Assembly: GCF_003201935.1 (NCBI RefSeq)
Contig: NZ_QJJL01000003.1
Span: 124,001 to 188,000, forward strand
Direction: 5' to 3'
Length of the DNA stretch: 64,000 nt
Source of the DNA: Loktanella sp. PT4BL
GTDB taxonomy: Bacteria > Pseudomonadota > Alphaproteobacteria > Rhodobacterales > Rhodobacteraceae
The position numbers and the translations under genes are program-made. Within the stretch, counting starts at the first letter, position 1; every line of letters begins with the position of its first letter. Positions 1 to 7,291 of this stretch are shown in pieces. The notes below the pieces were generated by a model. The model did not search any database. It was not told where the DNA came from and was given only the letters and a program-made list of their open reading frames with translations.

Positions 1-105
1 CATTTTCGGGTGTTTGGTCTCAAACACAAGGCATAGCGCACAGAGTGGTTGAACTTTTGTCCTGTTTGACTGATCGTCTAAGCAATCAATAAGGAGATAC
101 CCGAT

Positions 106-1218
106 ATGCGCACCCGTGCAGCCGTGGCACTAGAAGCGGGCAAACCGCTGGAAGTGATGGAAGTGAACCTCGAAGGCCCAAAAGCCGGTGAGGTGCTGGT
201 TGAAATCAAGGCGACTGGTCTATGCCATACTGATGAATTCACACGCTCGGGCGCTGATCCCGAGGGCGCGTTTCCCGCGATCCTTGGGCATGAAGGTGCG
301 GGCGTTGTGCTCGAGGTCGGCCCCGGTGTGACCACGCTGAAGCCCGGCGATCACGTCATCCCGCTTTACACACCCGAATGCCGCGAGTGCGAGTATTGTC
401 TGAACCCGAAAACCAACCTGTGCCAGAAGATCCGCACGACCCAAGGTGCGGGCGTGATGCCGGATGGCACCTCGCGTTTTTCCATGCTCGATGGCACGCC
501 GATCCTGCATTACATGGGCTGTTCGACCTTTGCGAACCACACTGTGCTGCCCGAGATCGCCTTGGCGAAGGTGCGTGAAGACGCGCCGTTCGACAAGATT
601 TGCTATATCGGGTGCGGTGTCACGACGGGCATTGGCGCGGTGATTAACACGGCCAAGGTCGAGATTGGCTCTACCGCGATTGTCTTTGGTTTGGGTGGGA
701 TCGGCCTGAACGTGATCCAGGGCCTGCGACTGGCAGGTGCGGATCAGATTGTGGGCGTTGATCTGAACCCCGGCAAGGTCGAGATGGCCACACGTTTCGG
801 CATGACCGATTTTGTGAACCCCAGCGAAGTTGACGGTGATCTGGTGGCGCATCTGGTTGCGCTGACAGGCGGTGGTGCGGACTATACCTTTGACGCAACC
901 GGCAATGTGGGTGTGATGCGCACAGCACTCGAAGCGGCGCATAAGGGCTGGGGCGAAAGCATCATCATCGGTGTCGCCCCAGCAGGAGCAGAAATATCGA
1001 CGCGGCCGTTCCAGTTGGTGACGGGCCGCAGCTGGCGCGGAACCGCCTTTGGTGGTGCGCGTGGCCGGACCGATGTGCCCAAGATCGTGGACTGGTACAT
1101 GCAGGGCAAGATCGAGATCGACCCGATGATCACCCACAAGCTGAGCCTTGATGACATCAACAAGGGCTTTGATCTGATGCATGAGGGCAAATCCATCCGG
1201 GCTGTGGTTGAGTTTTAG
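106..1218 (+). CDS. adhI: S-(hydroxymethyl)glutathione dehydrogenase (class III alcohol dehydrogenase)
   Basis: Zinc- and NAD-dependent enzyme that oxidises S-hydroxymethylglutathione, the adduct of formaldehyde and glutathione, to S-formylglutathione in the cytoplasm. The 370-residue length is normal for the family. Catalytic zinc ligands are visible as Cys40 (GLCHTDEF) and His62-Glu63 (GHEGAG); the structural zinc cysteines are Cys92, 95, 98 and 106; GLGGIGLNV is the NAD-binding glycine motif. The ATG follows AAGGAGATACCCGAT, a strong ribosome binding site. No formylglutathione hydrolase gene is next to it. gshA, which supplies glutathione, lies 21 kb downstream. A hairpin terminator follows the gene. 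The family assignment is firm; the symbol varies between species (adhI, flhA, frmA). Confidence 0.95.
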   Translation: MRTRAAVALEAGKPLEVMEVNLEGPKAGEVLVEIKATGLCHTDEFTRSGADPEGAFPAILGHEGAGVVLEVGPGVTTLKPGDHVIPLYTPECRECEYCLNPKTNLCQKIRTTQGAGVMPDGTSRFSMLDGTPILHYMGCSTFANHTVLPEIALAKVREDAPFDKICYIGCGVTTGIGAVINTAKVEIGSTAIVFGLGGIGLNVIQGLRLAGADQIVGVDLNPGKVEMATRFGMTDFVNPSEVDGDLVAHLVALTGGGADYTFDATGNVGVMRTALEAAHKGWGESIIIGVAPAGAEISTRPFQLVTGRSWRGTAFGGARGRTDVPKIVDWYMQGKIEIDPMITHKLSLDDINKGFDLMHEGKSIRAVVEF

Positions 1219-1239
1219 GAGCTTTCCCGAGTGAAACCC

Positions 1240-1268
1240 AAAGGCCCGGTCATTGATCGGGCCTTTTT
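1240..1268 (+). terminator. Rho-independent terminator of adhI
   Basis: AAAGGCCCG (1240-1248) and CGGGCCTTT (1258-1266) form a perfect 9-bp stem with a 9-nt loop, running into a short T tract. It lies about 20 nt after the adhI stop codon. Confidence 0.85.
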
Positions 1269-1368
1269 CGTAAAATGGGAAACGTGGTTTTATCTTTACT
1301 CCAGACGCGTTAGCGTTGTGATGTAGCCACCGTTATTCCAAATCACCCCAAGTCAAGGAACCTCGCCC

Positions 1369-2103
1369 GTGTCCAAAGACCGTATGCTGTTGGCCGTCTT
1401 GATTGATGCCGATAATATTCCCGCAAAATATGCCGCCGATATCATGCGCGAGATCACGACCTACGGTGAACCTGCGCTGCGGCGTGTGTATGGTGACTGG
1501 TCCAGTCCCGCGCTGGGCAATTGGAAAAAGGTGGTCATGGAGTTGGGCATGGTCGCCAATCAGGAAACCGCCAATACCAAAGGTAAGAACGCCAGTGATA
1601 TCGGACTGGTGATTGACGCTATGGATATTTTGCACACGGGACGCTTTGACGGCTTTGTGCTGGTGTCTTCGGACAGTGATTTCACCGCCCTTGCCAACCG
1701 CATGCGCGAAAACGGGGTCGAAGTGATTGGTATCGGCGAAAGCAAAGCGCCGGTCAGTCTGCGCAATGTCTGCAATCGCTTTATCCTGATCGAGAACATT
1801 GTCAGCGCCGACAAGGAAGCCGAGAAGCCGCAGAAGGCTGGGAAACCGGAGCAGCAGACAACAAATGACCGTCACCCGCCATCCGAAGCGATCCCGCTGG
1901 TGATCAAGGCAATGAATAGTATTGATCCCGAGGGCGAGTGGTTTTCGCTGGGCCAGCTTGGTCAGTATATTACCCGTGCCAGTCCAGACTTTGATCCGCG
2001 CACCTATGGTAGCCCGAAACTGAGCGATTTGCTGGAAAAGACTGGGCGGTTCGAGATCAAAAAAGCCCAAGGGCGCAATGTTGAGGTGCGGCGGCTGGAT
2101 TAA
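1369..2103 (+). CDS. NYN/LabA-type PIN domain protein with C-terminal LOTUS (OST-HTH) domain
   Basis: A 244-residue protein. Residues about 5-140 form a NYN (PIN-like nuclease) domain: AVLIDADNI near the start, KGKNASDIGLVIDAMD in the middle and VLVSSDSDF later give the spaced acidic residues of the metal site. After a Lys/Glu/Gln-rich linker, residues about 170-244 (PLVIKAMNSIDPEGEWFSLGQLGQYI and on) fit an OST-HTH/LOTUS RNA-binding domain. Such proteins are predicted RNA-processing or RNA-binding factors; no substrate can be named. The start is a GTG after AAGGAACCTCGCCC. The stop codon overlaps the convergent TetR gene stop by 4 nt. Confidence 0.85.
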   Translation: MSKDRMLLAVLIDADNIPAKYAADIMREITTYGEPALRRVYGDWSSPALGNWKKVVMELGMVANQETANTKGKNASDIGLVIDAMDILHTGRFDGFVLVSSDSDFTALANRMRENGVEVIGIGESKAPVSLRNVCNRFILIENIVSADKEAEKPQKAGKPEQQTTNDRHPPSEAIPLVIKAMNSIDPEGEWFSLGQLGQYITRASPDFDPRTYGSPKLSDLLEKTGRFEIKKAQGRNVEVRRLD

Positions 2104-2717
2104 ACCCCGTAGCGCGCCATGAACATATCGACTGCACCGTCGATCACGCGCTGTTTCTCGGCCGGCGTGAATTCATCATCCATGTTGAACACCATACGCG
2201 GAAACAGGTCGGCTTTGCAGAGTTCATGGAATTGTTCCGCCGCCAGTTCGAAATCGGTGATCGCCAGTTCGTTTTTTTCCACAGCTTTGTGGAAGAAATC
2301 TACCAAACGGCCACGGATCAAAAGCGGGCCGCTTTCGTAGAATTCACGTCCGAGTTCCGGGAAACGGTCGCTTTCGCCTACACAAATCCGGAAAATGCGT
2401 TTGCCGAATTGCGAGGTGATGAAATCCACCATCTCGACAGCAATCGCATTGAGCACTTGCCGGACAGGCGCATCCATATTGATCGTTTCGATCGCATGTT
2501 CGGCCTGACGAGCGCATTCGGTCTTGGCCACTTGCATGAACAAAAAGCGCTTGTCGGGAAAATAGCTATAGAGCGTTGCCTTAGACACACCCGCCGCCTT
2601 GGCGATGTCATCAACCGAGGCCCCTTCGAAACCGTCAGACAAAAAGACTTGTCGGGCGCCTTCAAGCACCTGATCAAACTTCCGTCCTTTTTTGGGTTGT
2701 GGCGTGCCGTCGGGCAT
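2100..2717 (-). CDS. TetR/AcrR-family transcriptional regulator (AefR-like)
   Basis: Predicted repressor of 205 residues. The N-terminal helix-turn-helix is GASVDDIAKAAGVSKATLYS followed by YFPDKR, the canonical TetR signature; the rest resembles the AefR-like ligand-binding domain. I start it at the ATG at 2717 because AAGGAG lies 6 nt upstream; an in-frame ATG at 2744 would add nine residues but has no comparable site. The ligand is unknown. The small secreted-protein gene lies upstream on the same strand. GAACGATCAGTTC at 2746-2758, in the leader, recurs upstream of the small gene, which suggests autoregulation and control of that gene (inference). Confidence 0.9.
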   Translation of the reverse strand: MPDGTPQPKKGRKFDQVLEGARQVFLSDGFEGASVDDIAKAAGVSKATLYSYFPDKRFLFMQVAKTECARQAEHAIETINMDAPVRQVLNAIAVEMVDFITSQFGKRIFRICVGESDRFPELGREFYESGPLLIRGRLVDFFHKAVEKNELAITDFELAAEQFHELCKADLFPRMVFNMDDEFTPAEKQRVIDGAVDMFMARYGV

Positions 2718-2745
2718 CTTGGGCTCCTTACAGGTCTGCATCATA

Positions 2746-2758
2746 GAACGATCAGTTC
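2746..2758. promoter_or_regulatory. Candidate TetR operator, copy 1
   Basis: GAAC-GATCA-GTTC, an inverted repeat in the leader of the TetR gene. The CGATCAGTTCA core recurs 300 bp away at 3052-3064 in front of the small secreted-protein gene. Binding by the adjacent TetR protein is inferred from location and repetition. Confidence 0.4.
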
Positions 2759-2774
2759 ACTTGCGGCAAGGACA

Positions 2775-2818
2775 TAGCAGCGACGGGGCGCCAGGAGAAT
2801 AAAACCCCATCGCTGCTA
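2775..2818 (-). other. Long hairpin after the small secreted-protein gene
   Basis: TAGCAGCGACGGGG (2775-2788) and CCCCATCGCTGCTA (2805-2818) can pair over 14 positions with one mismatch, around a 16-nt loop. It begins 6 nt after the stop of the minus-strand small gene. There is no U tract on either strand, so it is either a non-canonical terminator or an mRNA-stabilising structure. Confidence 0.5.
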
Positions 2819-2823
2819 CAGCG

Positions 2824-3012
2824 CTACTTGCCCAGCAGGGTGCAAGTTTCGCTGGAAAGCGTGCCAAGGTTGGCACAGCCTTTGGTCGTCTCAGGTGAGG
2901 GTTGAGACGTTTGGGTTTGCGTCGATGTATCCGTCTGCGTCGACTGGGCAGACACGGCGCCCGCAGCAACAGCGATGCCTGCGGCGATCAGGATAAAGAA
3001 GAGACGAGACAT
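2824..3012 (-). CDS. Small secreted protein of unknown function
   Basis: A 62-residue protein. Residues 1-22 (MSRLFFILIAAGIAVAAG then AVSA) form a signal peptide with an AxA cleavage site. The mature part is rich in Thr, Gln and Ser and ends in a segment with two cysteines (GCANLG and ETCTLLGK), which could form a disulfide in the periplasm. The ATG follows AGGA at a good spacing. It is encoded upstream of, and on the same strand as, the TetR regulator, and both leaders carry a CGATCAGTTCA motif. I do not recognise the family. The signal peptide, start site and flanking structures support it being real. Confidence 0.6.
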   Translation of the reverse strand: MSRLFFILIAAGIAVAAGAVSAQSTQTDTSTQTQTSQPSPETTKGCANLGTLSSETCTLLGK

Positions 3013-3051
3013 GGCTGGGTCCTGCTTGTTTCTGTTCGTGACACTTATCTA

Positions 3052-3064
3052 AACCGATCAGTTC
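3052..3064. promoter_or_regulatory. Candidate TetR operator, copy 2
   Basis: AACC-GATCA-GTTC, sharing the CGATCAGTTCA core with 2746-2758. A related element on the opposite strand lies at 3082-3097: both fit AAAC-N6-GTTCAG, so GTTCAG (3061-3066) and CTGAAC (3082-3087) face each other. It sits between the divergent small gene and mbfA. Confidence 0.35.
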
Positions 3065-3103
3065 AGATTGCAAGGTGTAAGCTGAACGATTTAGTTTATT
3101 TTT

Positions 3104-3132
3104 TTGCTTGAGATTTCCGCTAGAGATCATAA
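3104..3132 (+). promoter_or_regulatory. Candidate mbfA promoter
   Basis: TTGCTT (3104-3109), a 17-nt spacer and TCATAA (3127-3132) fit a sigma-70 type promoter. The palindrome at 3133-3149 begins right after the -10 box, where a bound repressor would block transcription. Confidence 0.4.
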
Positions 3133-3149
3133 CTTAGAATTATTCTAAG
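3133..3149. promoter_or_regulatory. Iron control element (Irr box) of mbfA
   Basis: CTTAGAAT-T-ATTCTAAG is a perfect 17-bp palindrome with the TTAGAA-N3-TTCTAA form of the alphaproteobacterial Irr box. It lies 14 nt upstream of the mbfA ATG and touches the candidate -10 box. mbfA is a known Irr-repressed gene in rhizobia, so gene and site agree. Confidence 0.75.
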
Positions 3150-3163
3150 AAAGGATCAGACTC

Positions 3164-4141
3164 ATGCTGCAGGCATTCGGTTACCGCCGCCGCTTTAGCG
3201 AACTGTCAGAGCAAGAGGTTCTGGCGCTGGCGATTTCATCGGAAGAAGATGATGCCCGTATCTATCGTGGCTATGCTGAACGGCTTCGTGCGGAATACCC
3301 CGCCTCAGCGGCCATCTTTGACGGTATGGCCAAAGAAGAGGATGGCCATCGCCAGCGGCTGATTGATTTGCACCGCAGCCGTTTTGGCGAAGTGATCCCG
3401 CTGATCCGCCGCGAACATGTTTCGGGGTTCTATGCCCGCCGTCCGGTCTGGCTGGTCGAAAACCTCGGGCTTGAACGCATCCGCGATGAAGCCGCCCAGA
3501 TGGAGCGTGACGCGGAGCGGTTCTATCTGGCGGCTGCTGCTGCGACAACCGATGCGGCGACGCGTAAACTCTTGGGTGATCTCGCGGCGGCGGAAGCAGG
3601 CCATTCGGACAAAGCCCAGGAGTTGGCGGAGGCGCATCTTGCAGGCGACACCAAGTCAGAGGAAGAAACGGCGGCCCACAGGCAGTTCGTGCTGACGTGG
3701 GTGCAGCCGGGGCTTGCCGGTTTGATGGATGGCTCGGTATCGACCCTTGCGCCGATCTTTGCGGTGGCTTTCGCGACCCAAGACACATGGACCACCTTCC
3801 TTGTCGGTCTGGCGGCATCGGTGGGTGCCGGCATCTCGATGGGATTTACGGAAGCCGCTTCGGATGACGGCCAGATTTCGGGCCGCGGATCGCCCTATAA
3901 GCGCGGTCTGGCGGCAGGTGTGATGACCACTATCGGTGGTCTGGGCCATGCTTTGCCCTACCTCATCACCGATTTCTGGACCGCCACGATCATTGCCTTG
4001 ATGGTTGTTTTTGTCGAGCTTTGGGCGATTGCCTGGATCCAGAACCGCTATATGCAGACACCTTGGCTGAAGGCCATTTTTCAGGTGGTTCTGGGTGGTG
4101 CCCTGGTCTTTGGGGCCGGTGCTTTGATTGGTGCGGGCTAG
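3164..4141 (+). CDS. mbfA: Membrane-bound ferritin/iron exporter MbfA
   Basis: A 325-residue fusion. Residues 15-155 form a ferritin-like four-helix domain with iron-site motifs E59-x2-H62 (EEDGH) and E144-x2-H147 (EAGH), plus acidic residues around 27-30 and 108-118. Residues 177-325 form a VIT1/CCC1-type membrane domain with about five helices, including TWVQPGLAGLMDGSVSTLAP and GISMGFTEAASDDG. MbfA proteins export iron from the cytoplasm and protect against iron and peroxide stress. AAGGA sits 8 nt before the ATG. The Irr-type palindrome directly upstream indicates repression under iron limitation. The stop overlaps the convergent GNAT gene by 4 nt. Confidence 0.93.
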   Translation: MLQAFGYRRRFSELSEQEVLALAISSEEDDARIYRGYAERLRAEYPASAAIFDGMAKEEDGHRQRLIDLHRSRFGEVIPLIRREHVSGFYARRPVWLVENLGLERIRDEAAQMERDAERFYLAAAAATTDAATRKLLGDLAAAEAGHSDKAQELAEAHLAGDTKSEEETAAHRQFVLTWVQPGLAGLMDGSVSTLAPIFAVAFATQDTWTTFLVGLAASVGAGISMGFTEAASDDGQISGRGSPYKRGLAAGVMTTIGGLGHALPYLITDFWTATIIALMVVFVELWAIAWIQNRYMQTPWLKAIFQVVLGGALVFGAGALIGAG

Positions 4142-4716
4142 ACGTCGCGGACCATCGTCGTTGAGGCGCTGAAGCCAAAGATATGCCGCAATAGGCCGAT
4201 CCTCACGGTCTTGACCTCTTTGAACCCCACGTGCCGGTAAAGCGCCTTGGCGCGCGGATTGGTGTCGACCACATCCAGTCTGACCTGATCAAAACCGCGG
4301 CGCCTAGCCTCATCCACGATTGCATCAAGCAGCGCGGTGCCCACACCCATCCCACGCGCTTCGGGGGCGACAAAAAGGCCGTCCATCAAGAAGCGTTCGT
4401 TCTCGGTGTCGCGTTCCAGCAGGGACAGGAGTGAGCAGCGAATAGCGGCACTGACCCAGCCATAGACCCTGCGCAGGTCGCTGAAATCACCACCGACCAA
4501 AGCCCCTTGCGCGGTTTTGAACCCCGCAATGCCCAACAGCCGTCCGTTGTCGTCATGGGCGCAGATGCCATGATCCGGCCGCAGAACCGCGCGCACAAAT
4601 ATCAAGGCCTGATACTTGGGTCCCATTGTAAAACCCAGTTTTTCACCAAAAGCATCCCAGTAGAGGGAAGCCGCTTCCTCGCGGTCTTTTTCCGGTATGC
4701 CGACAGTAATTTTCAT
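4138..4716 (-). CDS. GNAT-family N-acetyltransferase
   Basis: A 192-residue protein with one GNAT fold. The acetyl-CoA binding segment is APEARGMGVGTALLDAIVDE (the R/Q-x-x-G-x-G/A motif A), followed by RLDVVDTNPRAKALYRHVGF, typical of motif B. The substrate cannot be predicted. It is the last gene of the molybdenum-cofactor operon: its ATG overlaps the moeA-fusion stop codon (ATGA). A link to cofactor synthesis is possible but unsupported. Its stop overlaps mbfA's by 4 nt. Confidence 0.85.
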   Translation of the reverse strand: MKITVGIPEKDREEAASLYWDAFGEKLGFTMGPKYQALIFVRAVLRPDHGICAHDDNGRLLGIAGFKTAQGALVGGDFSDLRRVYGWVSAAIRCSLLSLLERDTENERFLMDGLFVAPEARGMGVGTALLDAIVDEARRRGFDQVRLDVVDTNPRAKALYRHVGFKEVKTVRIGLLRHIFGFSASTTMVRDV

Positions 4717-6803
4717 GCATCAAAACTATGGAATGGAAGAAAGGCGACCGGATCACCGGGTGCGACCTTTTGCGCCGGATCGTCAAGTTCCACAAGCCCT
4801 GTTGCCCAGCTTAGCCCGGATACGCGGCCTGATCCTTCGGAGGGAAAAACCACAGCGGCGCCGTTTTCGATCCGCGCGCGCAGGTATTCACGACGGCCTT
4901 CCTTTTTGGATTTGGTGAAACCGGCGGGCACCATATAGCGCGCGGGGGTTTGCCATGTGCCACCTGCCAGAACCCGCAGAGCAGGCGCGACAAAGACCAG
5001 CGCGCAAACCATTGCCGCGACCGGATTACCGGGCAGGCCGAAGACGGGCTTGCTCTGCCATTGTCCCATCGCAAGCGGGCGTCCGGGTTTCATAGCGATC
5101 CGCCAAAGCGCGAAGGACCCTGTGTCTTTGAGAAGGGCAGACATATGGTCTTCATCCCCCGCCGATGCGCCGCCGGATGACACGATCACATCGCAGCGCC
5201 TGGCGGCATCATCGAGGATAACGCGCAGGCGGTCGCGGTTGTCGGGGGCGCGGCCAAGGTCGATAACATCGTAGCCCCATTGACCGACCAAAGCCGAAAG
5301 CATGGGGCGGTTTGCATCGAAGATCTGCCCGTCCGTCACCGCGTCGCCGGGATTGCGTAACTCGTCACCGGTCGAGAGGATACCGACCCGCAGTTTCTGA
5401 TAGACGCGGAGCTTGTCCACACCAGCAGCGGCCATCGTGCCAAGGTCTGCTGCGGTCAGCTTGCGTCCTGCATGCAGAATGACCTGCCCCGCCTGCATAT
5501 CCTCACCTGCTTTGCGCGCATTCGCGCCCTGTTTGATTGGGCCGTGAAAGCTGACATGTGAGGTGGTCGCGCTGACGTCTTCTTGCAGCACCACGGTGTC
5601 GACGCCTTGCGGCAGGTTCGCCCCTGTCAGAATACGGATCGCGTGATCTGCGGGGACGTTTCCGGCAAATGGCGCGCCTGCGGCAGCGCGGCCCTGCACT
5701 AAGGGTAGACGGTTGATGCCTTCGGGCGCGGGGCCAGCAAAACCATAGCCGTCAACGGCGGCATTTGGGGCGGGCGGATGCGCGCGCGCGGCGGTGACGT
5801 CCGCCGCCAGAATGCAGTTGGCCGCGTCTTTGAGGGGGATGTTCCGTGTGCCTGTGACGCAGGACAGCTCATGGCGCAAATGGTCGAGGGCCGTTTCGAC
5901 AGGTGTCCAATGCGCGCCTTGCGGCATCGCAAAGCAGTCGTTCTTCAGCGGGGGTGGAAGAGGCCCCTGTGTCAGCAGCGCTTCATGGCCCAGACCGAGA
6001 ATCCAGCCTTCTGTGTTGGTGGGGACATCAAGCAACTGGGCAAGGTTTTCGGCGGGCATCGCCGAGAGCGTTTCTGCCATGACCTGCACTTGGCGGGCGT
6101 CCTTGATCTGGCCCTCGGGCTGGGTTGCGGCGATGTTTTTTGCGATCAGCGATGGCCAGATTTCGACCAGCGCGATGGGTGTCGAGAGCGGTTCGAACGG
6201 CCAAGTGGTGAGCGCATCGTCAAAGGTTTTGCGCAGGCGGGCGAGCATGGGCAATCCCATGATCACCTGACTGCCTACCGCCCCCGCACCTGAAAGCTGC
6301 CAGACGGGGAATGCGCCTTTGGCCTGCTCCTCGGCTTTGCGTTTCTCAGGCATACCGTGGCTGTCGCGTGCCAATCCTTTACGCGGCAGATGCGGAATAT
6401 CGCGTTGCAACCCATTGCCCCAGAAGGGGCCCGTGCCGGGGAATTGCGCGTTGATTTCCCCGGCCAGATCAAAGCGGTTGTTGGATTTGGGGTCGTCCTG
6501 CACGCGCGCGGCGAACCAGTCCCAAATTGCGAAAGGATCATCGGTGCCGATCAGGGTTCTGCCGAAACCTGAAGGATAGCCAAAGGCAAAGTCAAAACCG
6601 GCAAAGACGCGGCGGCCAGCCTTTGTTTCAGCTTTCAGAAAATCGGTGATCCATTCTTCGGCAACGTGGCGGTTGCGCATGTAAAGGGGGGGCTCGGCCA
6701 TGCCGTCGCGCGCAGCACAGACCCAGATGGCGTCTTTCTTCGGGGTCGCCCCGCGGTCATTGCCGCCAGACCAGTCGACCATAAGGAAGGTGTCGAAGAT
6801 CAC
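4713..6803 (-). CDS. moeA: Molybdopterin molybdenumtransferase MoeA with an extra N-terminal domain
   Basis: A 696-residue protein, nearly 300 residues longer than ordinary MoeA. Residues about 298-696 are a complete MoeA, which inserts molybdate into adenylylated molybdopterin: NAAVDGYG at 347-354 (variant of NSAMDGYA), SSGGASAGDEDH near 542-553, KPGRPLAMG at 572-580 and GLPGNP at 589-594. Residues 1-290 are a separate domain starting IFDTFLMVDWSGGNDRG; with its early Asp and later acidic and aromatic motifs (AGFDFAFGYP, VEIWPSLIA) it resembles DUF429-type RNase H-like proteins, which I hold loosely. The start overlaps the mobB stop by 4 nt. The MoeA call is firm; the N-terminal role is unknown. 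Confidence 0.88.
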   Translation of the reverse strand: MIFDTFLMVDWSGGNDRGATPKKDAIWVCAARDGMAEPPLYMRNRHVAEEWITDFLKAETKAGRRVFAGFDFAFGYPSGFGRTLIGTDDPFAIWDWFAARVQDDPKSNNRFDLAGEINAQFPGTGPFWGNGLQRDIPHLPRKGLARDSHGMPEKRKAEEQAKGAFPVWQLSGAGAVGSQVIMGLPMLARLRKTFDDALTTWPFEPLSTPIALVEIWPSLIAKNIAATQPEGQIKDARQVQVMAETLSAMPAENLAQLLDVPTNTEGWILGLGHEALLTQGPLPPPLKNDCFAMPQGAHWTPVETALDHLRHELSCVTGTRNIPLKDAANCILAADVTAARAHPPAPNAAVDGYGFAGPAPEGINRLPLVQGRAAAGAPFAGNVPADHAIRILTGANLPQGVDTVVLQEDVSATTSHVSFHGPIKQGANARKAGEDMQAGQVILHAGRKLTAADLGTMAAAGVDKLRVYQKLRVGILSTGDELRNPGDAVTDGQIFDANRPMLSALVGQWGYDVIDLGRAPDNRDRLRVILDDAARRCDVIVSSGGASAGDEDHMSALLKDTGSFALWRIAMKPGRPLAMGQWQSKPVFGLPGNPVAAMVCALVFVAPALRVLAGGTWQTPARYMVPAGFTKSKKEGRREYLRARIENGAAVVFPSEGSGRVSGLSWATGLVELDDPAQKVAPGDPVAFLPFHSFDA

Positions 6804-7291
6804 AGGCCGACCTCGGAGAGGATGAAATCGGCGATGGCTTTGGTATCGTTCAGATCAAAGCGTGGTTGCGTCACGTCGAGTGCGCAATCGCTCGCGACTG
6901 CGCGGACGGTGGGGTCATCTTGGGCAAGAACGGGGTGCTTGTTCTCGGCGCGGTAGGCCTCGATTTTGGGGTGGGAGTCGCGTTTGTAACCTTCGACCAA
7001 AATCAGATCGACAGGGTCGAGTTTTGCCAGAAGATCAGCAAGCGGGACTTCGTCATTGTCGCGCAATTCCGTCATAAGGGCCCAGCGGGTTGCTGATGAA
7101 AGAAGCACTTGATGCGCACCTGCATGGCGGTGGCGAAAGCTGTCTTTGCCGGGGTGATCGACATCAAAGCTGTGGTGCGCATGTTTCAGGGTCGAGACGG
7201 TGAAGCCGCGGCTTGTGATTTCGGTCACCAGTCGTTCCATAAGGCCGGTTTTTCCTGCGTTCTTATAGCCCGTGACGCCGTAGATTTTCAT
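6800..7291 (-). CDS. mobB: Molybdopterin-guanine dinucleotide biosynthesis adaptor protein MobB
   Basis: A 163-residue P-loop GTP-binding protein that assists MobA in forming the guanine dinucleotide form of the molybdenum cofactor. The Walker A motif GYKNAGKTGLMERL is at residues 8-21. KHAHHSFDVDHPGKDSFRHR and LVEGYKRDSHPKIE are typical MobB motifs. The length is normal. Its start overlaps the mobA stop and its stop overlaps the moeA start, so translation is probably coupled along fdhD-mobA-mobB-moeA. Confidence 0.93.
   Translation of the reverse strand: MKIYGVTGYKNAGKTGLMERLVTEITSRGFTVSTLKHAHHSFDVDHPGKDSFRHRHAGAHQVLLSSATRWALMTELRDNDEVPLADLLAKLDPVDLILVEGYKRDSHPKIEAYRAENKHPVLAQDDPTVRAVASDCALDVTQPRFDLNDTKAIADFILSEVGL

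Noticed and set aside
69..77. ACTGATCGT upstream of adhI, like the TetR operator core
   Set aside because: A 9-base match is expected by chance in 64 kb, and it lacks the opposite arm.
1..105. A gene running off the left edge on the minus strand (CAT at 1-3)
   Set aside because: Only a possible start codon is in the window; nothing can be read of the gene.
5778..6293. Plus-strand frame opposite the moeA fusion
   Set aside because: It is a shadow of the fusion gene with no recognisable domain and no ribosome binding site.
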